Shown: in pieces, positions 1 to 8,300 of the stretch
How the letters are laid out: every line of letters begins with the position of its first letter
How positions within the stretch are numbered: position 1 is the first letter of the stretch
Assembly: GCA_046336655.1 (NCBI GenBank)
Contig: JBKDGH010000097.1
Span: 1 to 13,063, forward strand
Length of the DNA: 13,063 bases
Direction: 5' to 3'
From: CANGTU01 sp046336655
Lineage (GTDB): Bacteria > Bacteroidota > Bacteroidia > Flavobacteriales_D > Sanyastnellaceae
Translations under genes and position numbers: made by a program
The notes under the pieces: model-generated
What the model was told of the DNA's origin: nothing
The model's database searches: none
What the model saw: the letters and a program-made list of their open reading frames with translations, nothing else

Positions 1-108
1 AAGAATGTAGGCAACTCGAAAAGTGTGAGAAGTGTGCGAGCCCTTGTTAATAATCGCCATAAGCTCCTCAACCTCATCCTTGGACAATTTGATAGTGTAC
101 CTTTTCAT
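1..108 (-). CDS. IS630-family transposase, N-terminal fragment (runs off left edge)
   Basis: The minus strand reads ATG at 108-106 and stays open for 36 codons to the window edge. The peptide begins MKRYTIKLSKDEVEELMAII and goes on with NKGSHTSHTFRVAYIL. This is the usual N-terminus of IS630/Tc1-mariner-like bacterial transposases: a short beta strand, a run of Ser/Lys/Glu before an E-E-L helix, then the basic 'INKG...ARIL'-type turn leading into the helix-turn-helix DNA-binding region. The catalytic DDE domain lies outside the window, so whether the element is intact is unknown. An A-rich stretch (AAGAAAAATC) precedes the start. The gene diverges from the lipoprotein gene at 204, so the outer end of the IS should lie between about 109 and 200, but I could not identify a terminal inverted repeat. 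The family call rests on recalled N-terminal similarity only. Confidence 0.75.
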   Translation of the reverse strand, partial: MKRYTIKLSKDEVEELMAIINKGSHTSHTFRVAYIL

Positions 109-130
109 GATTTTTCTTTCAAAGGTACAC

Positions 131-145
131 ATAATGCGTCATTAT
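131..145. repeat. short palindrome between divergent genes
   Basis: ATAATG-CGT-CATTAT is a perfect 6-bp inverted repeat with a 3-base centre. It lies between the transposase start (108) and the lipoprotein start (204). It could be an operator or promoter element for either gene, or part of the IS end. Its size allows a chance occurrence, and nothing else in the sequence assigns it a role. Confidence 0.3.
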
Positions 146-203
146 ACGCTTAACACAACACTAGCATCTATTTTCCCTATCCTTGCACCCTCAATTCAAC
201 CCC

Positions 204-710
204 ATGCGCACGATCGCTTTTTTAACCCTTGCGCTGTTGCTGTTTTCTTGCAGTGGCGGGAACGAACAGGAACGCAATGACCCGAATGAACGCGTCTTCA
301 CTGAAGAGGCACCACCGGAAATAGTAAACACCCCGGCGTACACTCCTTCGACCGAGGAGAAAGGGGTTACCTCAATAGTTAAAGGCGAGTGCATCGTATT
401 CTGGCATCCCACGCCCGAAGAGCTTGCTGCCGATGAGCGCATTGTGCGCGATCAGAACAAGATGTGGCTCGCTACTGCAGAAGAAGTGAAGAAGACGTGG
501 TCATCCAAAGTGCCGGTCTACATCACCAGCAAAGACTCTATCAGCATATTGGTTTCGGACACGCGTCAGGTTACCCTCAGCCGCAAAGCCCGCAACCAGG
601 ATTTCGGCGCCATCTTTTACAAGTTTGACAAAGGCCCGTTCTACCTCGATGGCATCCGTCCGGTGGAAGATGTGACGGCCCGGATTGATACTTATTTTAA
701 CCAGCAATAA
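204..710 (+). CDS. small lipoprotein of unrecognised family (paralogue A)
   Basis: This encodes 168 residues. The ATG at 204 gives MRTIAFLTLALLLFSCSGG, a short signal peptide with lipobox L-F-S-C, so Cys16 should be lipidated. I preferred it to a TTG at 183, which would put six extra residues before the signal. After a disordered, acid- and Pro-rich linker (about 17-55) comes a soluble domain of about 110 residues. It starts GECIVFWHPTPEELA (61-75) and contains VPVYIT (103-108), ISILVSD (113-119), QVTL (122-125) and FGAIFYK (134-140). I do not recognise the family. The same domain is found in the lipoprotein at 9341-9859, with matching motifs in the same order. There are no obvious catalytic His/Cys/Asp clusters. 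The aldolase gene follows after 13 nt, so the two are probably cotranscribed. The likely location is the periplasmic face of the inner or outer membrane. The function is unknown. Confidence 0.85.
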   Translation: MRTIAFLTLALLLFSCSGGNEQERNDPNERVFTEEAPPEIVNTPAYTPSTEEKGVTSIVKGECIVFWHPTPEELAADERIVRDQNKMWLATAEEVKKTWSSKVPVYITSKDSISILVSDTRQVTLSRKARNQDFGAIFYKFDKGPFYLDGIRPVEDVTARIDTYFNQQ

Positions 711-723
711 TTCCATTTCACCC

Positions 724-1788
724 ATGCGTTTTCGTCCCGGAGTTCTGACAGGTGATGACGTCACCGAAGTATTCAATGATGCCCTGCAGCGCGGCTATGC
801 ATTGCCTGCCGTGAATGTGATTGGCACCAACAGCGTGAATGCCGTGCTCGAAACCGCACGCGATGTGAACTCTCCCGTGATTATTCAGTTCAGCAACGGC
901 GGCGGCGCGTTTTATGCGGGTAAAGGACTGAAGAACGATCAGCAGCAGGCCTCTGTACTTGGCTCAGTGAGCGGCGCACAGCATATTCACCTGCTTGCAC
1001 AGGCGTATGGCGTGCCCGTGATTCTGCACACCGATCACTGCGCGAAAAACCTGCTGGCATGGATGGACGGCATGCTGGACCATGGCGAGCAATGGATGGA
1101 GCGCACCGGACGACCGCTCTTCAGCAGCCACATGCTCGATTTCTCCGAAGAGCCTCTGCACGAAAACATCGAGCTCAGTGTACACTACTTTAAGCGCATG
1201 GCGCAGATGGGCATGACGCTGGAGATTGAACTGGGCGTTACCGGTGGGGAAGAAGACGGCGTGGACAATACCGGCGTAGACAGTTCAAAGCTCTACACCC
1301 AGCCGGAAGAAGTGGCGTATGCCTATGAGCATATGAAGCAGGTATCGCACCGCTTCACTGTGGCTGCAGCATTTGGCAACGTGCACGGCGTGTACAAGCC
1401 CGGCAATGTGAAGCTCGAGCCGAAAATCCTGCGCAACAGTCAGGAGTATGTACAGAAGAAATCCGGCACCGGCGAAAAGCCCATTCACTTTGTATTCCAC
1501 GGCGGCTCGGGCAGTTCACGCGAAGAGATCCGCGAGGCGATCAGCTACGGTGCGATCAAGATGAACATCGACACCGATATGCAATACGCATTCCTCAGCG
1601 GAGTGCGCGACTATGTGCAAGGCAAGGCGGGGTATTTGCAATCACAGATTGGCAATCCTGACGGCGATGACAAGCCCAACAAAAAATACTACGACCCGCG
1701 CGTATGGCTCAGGGAAGGGGAGAAGGTGTTCGTACAGCGCCTCAAAGAGGCCTTTGAAGATCTGAACGCGGCCGGGCGCAATGCCTGA
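724..1788 (+). CDS. fbaA: class II fructose-bisphosphate aldolase
   Basis: This is a 354-residue, complete, zinc-dependent aldolase. It reversibly splits fructose 1,6-bisphosphate into dihydroxyacetone phosphate and glyceraldehyde 3-phosphate in the cytoplasm (glycolysis and gluconeogenesis). It resembles the E. coli FbaA type along its whole length. The TGDDV near the N-terminus, the FSNGG block (56-60), the HTDHCAK site (102-108), TGGEEDGVDN (173-182), GNVHGVYKPGN (218-228), FHGGSGS (258-264) and NIDTD (281-285) are all present. By comparison with E. coli, the zinc ligands are His105, Glu169, His221 and His259, the catalytic Asp is Asp104, and the loop glutamate is Glu177. The ATG at 724 gives the normal family N-terminus, and an upstream extension to 685 would overlap the preceding gene and add unrelated residues. 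The gap to the lipoprotein gene is 13 nt with no Shine-Dalgarno sequence, as is normal in Bacteroidota. Nothing appears broken or unusual in the enzyme. Confidence 0.97.
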   Translation: MRFRPGVLTGDDVTEVFNDALQRGYALPAVNVIGTNSVNAVLETARDVNSPVIIQFSNGGGAFYAGKGLKNDQQQASVLGSVSGAQHIHLLAQAYGVPVILHTDHCAKNLLAWMDGMLDHGEQWMERTGRPLFSSHMLDFSEEPLHENIELSVHYFKRMAQMGMTLEIELGVTGGEEDGVDNTGVDSSKLYTQPEEVAYAYEHMKQVSHRFTVAAAFGNVHGVYKPGNVKLEPKILRNSQEYVQKKSGTGEKPIHFVFHGGSGSSREEIREAISYGAIKMNIDTDMQYAFLSGVRDYVQGKAGYLQSQIGNPDGDDKPNKKYYDPRVWLREGEKVFVQRLKEAFEDLNAAGRNA

Positions 1789-1791
1789 TGG

Positions 1792-1823
1792 GATACTAGA
1801 TGCTAGATACTAGATACTAGATA
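1792..1823 (+). repeat. 7-bp tandem array, unit GATACTA, 4 copies
   Basis: Four consecutive 7-bp units (one has G for A at the fourth position) plus a partial fifth begin 4 nt after the aldolase stop codon. Read in another register, the unit is TACTAGA, which differs by one base from the GACTAGA unit of the array at 1850-1884. This is the first of several heptamer arrays in the window. Confidence 0.85.
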
Positions 1824-1849
1824 ACCTGTCCCAAGCGGTGGGTCTGTAA

Positions 1850-1884
1850 GACGCGAGACTAGAGACTGGAGACTAGAGACTGGA
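1850..1884 (+). repeat. 7-bp tandem array, units GACTAGA / GACTGGA, 5 copies
   Basis: Five head-to-tail heptamers: GACGCGA first, then GACTAGA and GACTGGA alternating. The 11-base junction GACGCGAGACT at 1850-1860 recurs exactly at 9186-9196 inside the array behind the first giant gene. This links the two arrays as one repeat family. Confidence 0.85.
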
Positions 1885-1888
1885 ATTC

Positions 1889-1985
1889 CCTCCGAGACCT
1901 CCGTGCGACCTCTGCGCCCTCCGTGCTCCGATTGTTATTTTTCACCACAGAGGCATGGAGCGAATGGAGTTTCACAGAGATTTCG
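1889..1985. repeat. degenerate CTCCGTGC / CACAGAGG-type dispersed repeat
   Basis: On the left are four imperfect units starting CTCCG or CTCTG at 1890, 1899, 1910 and 1919. On the right is TTTTTCACCACAGAGGCA (1939-1956), then GGAGCGAATGGAG and TTTCACAGAGA. The right half is roughly the reverse complement of the left: CTCCGTGC at 1919-1926 can pair with GCATGGAG at 1953-1960 with one mismatch. From memory, similar 'caccacagagg...cacagaga' stretches are scattered through intergenic DNA of many environmental bacteria. I cannot confirm this here. Confidence 0.4.
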
Positions 1986-2106
1986 TTTCCCGACATTCAC
2001 CACAATAACCCGGCGATTATCGCCAGGCCGCATCGTCGAATTGTCCAATTGTAAATTGTTGAATCAACCAACGCCGAACTAAATGCCCACCGCCCAGGCA
2101 AGGTTA
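1986..2106. other. gene-free spacer with small palindromes
   Basis: No open frame here has coding character. It holds GGCGAT-T-ATCGCC at 2012-2024, a near-perfect palindrome with a single central base. It also holds AATTGT at 2039, 2047 and 2054, spaced 8 and 7 bp apart, which looks like a decayed heptamer repeat, and GTTGA-A-TCAAC shortly after. I see no promoter of good quality and no RNA gene. Confidence 0.4.
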
Positions 2107-2127
2107 TCCATTCTCCATTCTCCATTC
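2107..2127 (+). repeat. 7-bp tandem array, unit TCCATTC, 3 copies
   Basis: Three exact copies are followed by TCGAG, which leads directly into the CG-rich heptamer array at 2133. On the minus strand the unit is GAATGGA, in the same register as GACTGGA of the 1850-1884 array with two changes. Confidence 0.8.
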
Positions 2128-2132
2128 TCGAG

Positions 2133-2195
2133 TCCCGCGTCCCGCGCCCCGCGTCCCGAGTCCCGCGCCCCGCGCCCCGCGTCCCGCGCCCCGCG
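2133..2195 (+). repeat. CG-rich 7-bp tandem array, unit YCCCGMG, 9 copies
   Basis: Nine perfect-length heptamers (TCCCGCG, CCCCGCG or one TCCCGAG) lie upstream of the first giant gene. The minus strand carries runs of three or four G separated by three or four bases, a pattern that allows G-quadruplex formation. TCCCGAG at 2154-2160 is the exact reverse complement of the unit repeated behind the giant gene at 9158-9206, so the two arrays flank that gene in opposite orientation. Spurious open frames across this stretch give only Pro/Arg/Ala or Gly/Thr/Arg repeats and are not genes. Confidence 0.9.
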
Positions 2196-2283
2196 TCCCC
2201 TACACCCCTCATTTTCAGAGACGTTTCCAAAAGGTTGCCTGAGCAATAAAAAAAAGGTGAGTTTCCGGACAACTATTGGGGCT

Positions 2284-2314
2284 TTTGTCGTCTAATAATC
2301 ACTCCTTACCTTAA
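2284..2314 (+). promoter_or_regulatory. weak candidate promoter for the first giant gene
   Basis: TTTG at 2284-2287 and TACCTTAA at 2307-2314 are 19 nt apart, which is the right spacing for a Bacteroidota -33/-7 promoter. The -7 box matches TAnnTTTG at four of six fixed positions only. It lies about 50 nt before the start codon. No better candidate was found between the repeat arrays and the gene. Confidence 0.25.
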
Positions 2315-2340
2315 TCTGACAGAGTCGGTACGGGACCTTT

Positions 2341-2362
2341 TTTAACCCAATAACCAATTTTC
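2341..2362 (+). promoter_or_regulatory. conserved leader TTTAACCCAA-n-AACCAA before start codon
   Basis: The 22 nt before the ATG at 2363 contain TTTAACCCAA, one T, then AACCAA. The second giant gene has TTTAACCCAA followed directly by AACCAA just before its start (10080-10095). No Shine-Dalgarno motif is present in either. The A-rich leader fits Bacteroidota translation initiation. The shared words suggest the two 5' regions descend from one ancestor or are regulated alike. Confidence 0.4.
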
Positions 2363-5300
2363 ATGAACAAAAACTACTCGTTCAGCCGAACATGTTGGCT
2401 GAAGTTTGCTTTGCCTTTATTGGCACTTTTTGTGAGTGTGAGCGGATGGGCGCAGGTGAGCGCTTATTCGTTCAGCCAGTCCGTTGGCACGTACACACCA
2501 CTATCTGGTGCTCGAACTATTTTGGGGACTGCAACTGCTAATTCGGGGCCAACCGGTTTGGATGACGTAATTTACAACGTTTCAGGTCTGCCATTCACGA
2601 TTAACTTTAACGGAGGAGCTTACACTTCAGTGAACGTAAGTACAAACGGATTTATTACGTTTGGTGCTACCGCTCCTCTGGGTGGAAATTACACCCCCAT
2701 CAGTGCCACAGTAGCCTATGCTGGAGCCATTTCGGCTTGGGGGTCGGATTCAAATGGTATGTTTAACGTTGCTGGCAACACCTCAGAGCTTAGCTGGGAG
2801 GTAGTTGGATCAGCTCCAAACAGACAATTTGTGGTTCAATGGGATAATTGGCGTGCTCTGTTCTCGGCGAGCACAACAAACGTTTATGCCTTTGATTTCC
2901 AAATCCGAGTTAACGAGTCAAATGGTGTAGTTTCTGTTGTATACGGTGGCGCTCTTGCACACGTCATTGGCGCAACAAATACCACAAGGACTCCGCAAAT
3001 TGGTCTTCGCGGTGCTACGAATGCAGATTTTAACAACCGTACCAACACCACAGCTGTTTTGTTTACAGCTTCAAGTGCAGGTGGAACTAATGCGAGTACT
3101 CAGGCGTTTTCTTCTATTAACGCCACGCCTGGCGATCCAACTGTCGGGTTGACTTACCAGTGGACCCCGCCCGTGTGCCTGATCCCATCGGCGCTTAATC
3201 CAACCCCAGCTGCCACATCAGCGACAGTTTCCTGGACGCCTCATCCTTCCGCGACTTCAGGTCACAACTGGGAGTTGCGCACTGCGGGTGCATGCGGTAG
3301 TGGTTCACCGCTTCAGGCTGGTAGTACCATTGGTTCATCTGTGAATTTGAATACGTTGGTTCCATTAACGACTTATACTTTCTGCGTGCAGTCTGACTGC
3401 GGCGTAGACGGACTGAGTAACTGGACTTCCGTTAACTTCACCACACTATGTAACAGCGCTCCGAACGACCCCACCATGCCGGCCTCACCCGTTTCAGTGT
3501 GTGGTAACACAAGCGCAGTGCTTACTGCTACAGGAGCATCTACAGGTGCTGGATTTGTGTATCAGTGGGAAGAATCAGATGACAATGGTGGAACGGATGC
3601 ATGGGCTCCTGCCGTTGGCGGATCCGGTGCAACTACCACGTCATACACCACTCCTCCCATGTCTTCAAGCCGTTATTACCGATTGGTAACTACTTGCTTG
3701 GGCAGCAGTCAGAGCACAGCGTCATCCGCAACAGTTCTTGTAAACGCTGACTTCGGCCCTACCTGTTTCCCGGCGTTTGGAGTTGCGAAGACGGATGGAG
3801 TGACTTACACATCCATTGCCTCGACGGGTAATAACTACACGGGTACATGGGCTGCCTTTACTCCAACTAACACAGATGACAATACCACCGCATCGCAGAC
3901 AATGCCTTTCCCGTTCACTTACTTCGGAACTGCGGTAACTAACTTCCGCGTGTGCACGAACGGATTCATGTCCCTGAGCGGCTCTTCAACATCCACCGCA
4001 TTCACAAATGATCTGGATGTAAACCTCACAACCCGGACCGCAGTTCTTGCGCCTTTCTGGGATGACCTCGTGACTACAGGTAACCCCGGTACTGCCGCTG
4101 GTTTGAACCAAAGCATGAAGTGGCAGCTGGATGGCACTGCGCCTAACCGCGTGCTGACGCTCGAGTGGATTGGTATGGAGCGTTTTAGTTTTGCGAGCCC
4201 TAACCTCAATTTCCAGGTTAAGTTATATGAGACGTCGAACAACATTGAGTTTGTGTATGGTAACATGACTCAGTTTGACGGTACCGCAAACCCATCTTCG
4301 CAGTGGTCGTACTCATGCGGTCTGAACAGCTTCAGCACAACGACTGTTCCGGTCAACCAACGCTTGATTCTTCAGTCTGCAAAGACAGATGTATTCGGAA
4401 GCGGTCCTCAGGATGCTCTCGACATTCGTCCTGATTGCTACACGTCTATTCTGTTCACTGCAGGCGGAACACCAGGGGCTGGCACGCCTCAGGCAGCCAT
4501 TACCAATGACGAGCCCGGTACAGCAATTTCACTGGGAGAAGCAGGTATTTCTCCCACCTTTGAAATGTGTGGCCTGTATCGCTCAGCCGGCGCAACTGCT
4601 TCTGCGGGTATTACCGCTTGTGGAGCGGCCACTCCCGGCGTGGCGGACGATGATGTATGGTTTACGTTCACCAACCCCACAGCACAGGACATCGCTGTAG
4701 CTGTGAATCCAATGGCCAACTACGATGTAGTGGTGCAGGTATTCTCCGATGCGGGATCCACCTCACTGAACTGCGTGAATGCGGCTGGCAATGGTCTGCG
4801 CGAAACCGTTAACCTGCCGGCCTTGCCTGTGGGTACGTACTTCGTGCGTGTGTACAGCCCTGCAACCGGAATTGGAACAGCCAACTCAGGGTGGTTCCAC
4901 ATTCAGGCGTATAATCCTCCTCCTGTTCCAGTTAATGATGAGTGCGCATTCCCCACAGTGCTCACCCCGGGTACTACATGCTCATTCACTTCAGGAACTA
5001 CCCTCGGTGCCACCCCTTCGGCGGATGCTGCGCCATCCTGCGGAAATGCGGATGACGATGTGTGGTATTCATTCACTACAAACAATCCTGACGTGGAAAT
5101 CACGGTGGATGGAGTACTTGGCTTCAATGCCGGATTCCAGGTGTACAGTGGTTCCTGCGGCGCGCTTGTGCAAGTGGGAGCATGTACTAACCTGACAGGA
5201 AGTGGTGCAGTTGAAACCCTGACACTGACAGGGCTCACCGTTCCTGCCACATACCGCATCCGCGTATTTCACACCGCATCAGGTACAGGTAATGGGGTGT

Positions 5301-8300
5301 TTGATATCTGCGTGCGCAACACCTGCGCTCCGCTCACCGGCATCACTGCTACGGGAGGTTTCAGCCCGGCGTCGCTGACTGCAAACTGGACAGGAGGCAA
5401 TGCTGACTTGTTCTACGGAGTAGCGCCACTCACCGCTCCCAACGATTTGACTCCTCCTACGGCTATCAACCAGACTTCTCCATTTGTAGATAATACCCTT
5501 ACCTTTAGCCAGAACTACTCGCTCTACGTGCGCAGCAATTGCGGCGGAGGCATTGTAGGTCCATGGCAGGGGCCGTTCAACTTCAATACGTTCCCATTTG
5601 TTCCACTGTCCGGAAATGCGTCTCTCACGGTGTGCAACACCACAGTGTACGATCATGCCGGACCGTCTGCCAGCTATGCGAATAACGCCAATGGTACGCT
5701 CGAACTCACTCCTGCCAATGCAGGTGACGTGTACCAGATTATCGGCACATATGCAGTGGAAGGGTGCTGTGATAATCTGATCATTTATGAAGGAGCTGGC
5801 ACAGGTGGACCTGTTCTGTTCGATAACGGAACCAACGCAAGTGGCAGTTTGAACATCGCTTCTACAGTTCCGGGTGGGACTGTTACCATCCAATTCACTT
5901 CGGATGTATCAACAGTGGCCTCTGGTTTTGCATTGAACGTAAACTGTATTGCCCCTCCCGCGTGTGGAAGTATTGCTAACCTCACGGCAGTACCTTCAGG
6001 AGTTACGGCGGCGCTCAACTGGGACGACGTGCCCTCCGCGATCGATTACCAGTGGCAGATTGTGCCTCAAGGCAATGCCGCAGGCGCTGGCGTGGTGACT
6101 TCCGGTTCATCTGCTACCAGCGATGTAAACGTGAATAGCGGATTGGCTGCGACCACTGCGTACACCGCATGGGTTCGCTCTGAGTGTTCCGGCGGCTTCG
6201 GTCTGTGGTTCAGCGCGAACTTTACCACTGGTATTGCCAATGACGTATGCTCAGGAGCGATTGTAGTGGGCTGTGGAGCTTCGGTTAACGGATCAACAAC
6301 CACGCTGAATGGTGCAACCAACGACCTGATGCCAACCCAGTGCGGTGCAGCATCTCCGGATGGTGCGCAAACTGCCAACGGTGTGTGGTACCGCTATGCC
6401 GGCAATGACCAGACGGTGACTGCAAGCCTTTGCGGGTCGGGTTATGATTCCCGTATTTCGATTTACACCGGTTCTTGCGGTACCCTTACCTGTGTGGCTG
6501 GTAACGACGATGCCTGCGGATTGCAGTCCGAGGTTTCTTTCAACGCTTTTGCAGGCGACGACTACTACATCATGGTTCACGGGTTTGGCGGTTCAACCGG
6601 TACATTTACCCTGAACATCACCTGTGATGAGCTGTGCTTTACTCCGAACGATGACTGTGCAACGGCACAGCCCATCACCATCAACACCAACGGCACAGGT
6701 AACCCCTACACGCAGAACAACGAGTGTTCTTTGCTTAGCTCGTTCCCGAATGCGACCTGCGGGGGCACCTTCTCACAACATACCGATGAGTGGTTCAGCT
6801 TCAACAACGGTCTGCGCGACTCGCTGCACTTCGCAATTTTGCCGGTAGCGCCAGCTCCGATCACCGGTAGTTACTTCGCAGCGCTCTATAGTGGAACCTG
6901 CGGTACGCCTACACTGATTGGCTGCGCAGGTCCTGTGAACGTAGGCGTGGATGGTACCTTCTGGCTTACCGGTACTCCTGCGAACACGGATTACCTGCTT
7001 CGCATCTACCGCTCGAGCAGCAACGTAGCCACTGGTGGTGATTACACCATCGCTGTGAGCGGAGAAGCACTCTGCACAGGTGTTCCTGCACCAGGCGCTA
7101 CCACGACTACCGCTTCTGTGGTATGTCCCGGCCAGCCGTTCAATATTGCGGTGAGCAACAACCTTCCGGGTGGTATCAGCTATGTGTACCAGAGCGGTCC
7201 TTCTGCTGTGGGTCCGTGGACAACCATCTTCACTGGTATTCAGTCGGAGATCATTGTTCCAACCCAGTCAGTGAACACCTGGTACCGCGTGCGTGCAAAC
7301 TGCCTGACCAGCGGTCAGACCGGTATTGCTACTCCGGTGCAGGTGGCCATGTCTCCGGTGTGCTATCCGGTTCCGTCATCGCCAACCAGCCCGGCTGATA
7401 CCGAGATTTTCTCAACCACAGTTGGAAGCGGAATACAGGGTTCGGACTGCGTAACCGCAGCGCCTGGTGCAGGCTCAGTTCTCGGAGAGTATTCCAGCTA
7501 TCTGAACCAGCCTTCGCTGACTAACCTCGTACGCGGCGGTTCAGCCGGATTTGATATCGCGGTAAACAGCTGCGGTGGATTCTTTGGTTCGAAAGTGGCC
7601 ATCTATGTGGACTTTGACCAAAGCGGAACCTTCGAAGCAGGTGAAGAAGTGTATGAGGATGCAGCCAGTTCTACCGGTCCTAACAACCGGACGGGTTCAT
7701 TCAACATTCCGGTAGGTGCACCGCTCGGTCAGACTGGTATGCGGGTGATCCTTGCGGAGGTTGGATCGTTCACTGATATTACCCCATCCCTGGTGTTTAC
7801 CTGGGGTGAGGTAGAAGACTATATCGTGAACATCGTGAACCCTGCAGCTGCCAATGACTTCATTGGTCTGGCTCAGCCCATCACCTCTGGTGCATTCCCG
7901 ACCTGCAGCGCAGCGGCTACTGCCAACCTGCCTGTGGCATCTGACTCACCTGAAACAGTTGGCGTGGGGAACGACGTATGGTACAGCTTCGTGGCTACTA
8001 CCAATGCGGTGCGCATTGCGGTAACCGGTGGCGCAGCTCCTCACAACACGCAGATCGAACTGCGTGACGGTGTAGGTGTAATCGCTACTGAAAACGACAA
8101 CACCGCGAACGGTGATGAAACGATGATCGTGGACAACCTCACCGCAGGCAATACCTACTTTGTGGGAGTGACCCAGCTCGGCGGTTCGGCTACTGCAACG
8201 GTATGTATATCACATCTGCGCAGAAGCACCTGCAACAACCCGACTACGTTCAACTCACCATGTACCAGTTACAAGTCGCAGTTCACTTCGGCGAACAGCT

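Noticed and set aside
178..185. TATCCTTG as -7 box for the first lipoprotein
   Set aside because: It matches five of six fixed positions but no TTTG lies at the right distance upstream, and it is only 18 nt from the start codon.
183..203. TTG start extending the first lipoprotein by seven codons
   Set aside because: It would place seven residues with no family or signal value before a complete signal peptide. The ATG at 204 is the natural start.
685..723. ATT-type upstream start for the aldolase
   Set aside because: It overlaps the lipoprotein gene end, and the extra 13 residues do not match the family N-terminus. The ATG at 724 does.
1827..1845. Hairpin CCCA-AGCGG-TGGG as aldolase terminator
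   Set aside because: The stem is only four pairs and no T run follows. No convincing terminator was found after the aldolase.
1792..2195. CRISPR array
   Set aside because: The repeats are 7 bp long, contiguous and without unique spacers. No cas gene is in the window.
1997..2295. Open frames on both strands across the CG-rich repeat
   Set aside because: Their translations are simple heptad-driven Pro/Arg/Ala or Gly/Thr/Arg repeats without a plausible start region. They are products of the tandem array.
5279..5893. 204-codon minus-strand frame inside the first giant gene
   Set aside because: It lies wholly within a well-supported coding region on the other strand and has no recognisable domain. 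It is a shadow of biased codon use.
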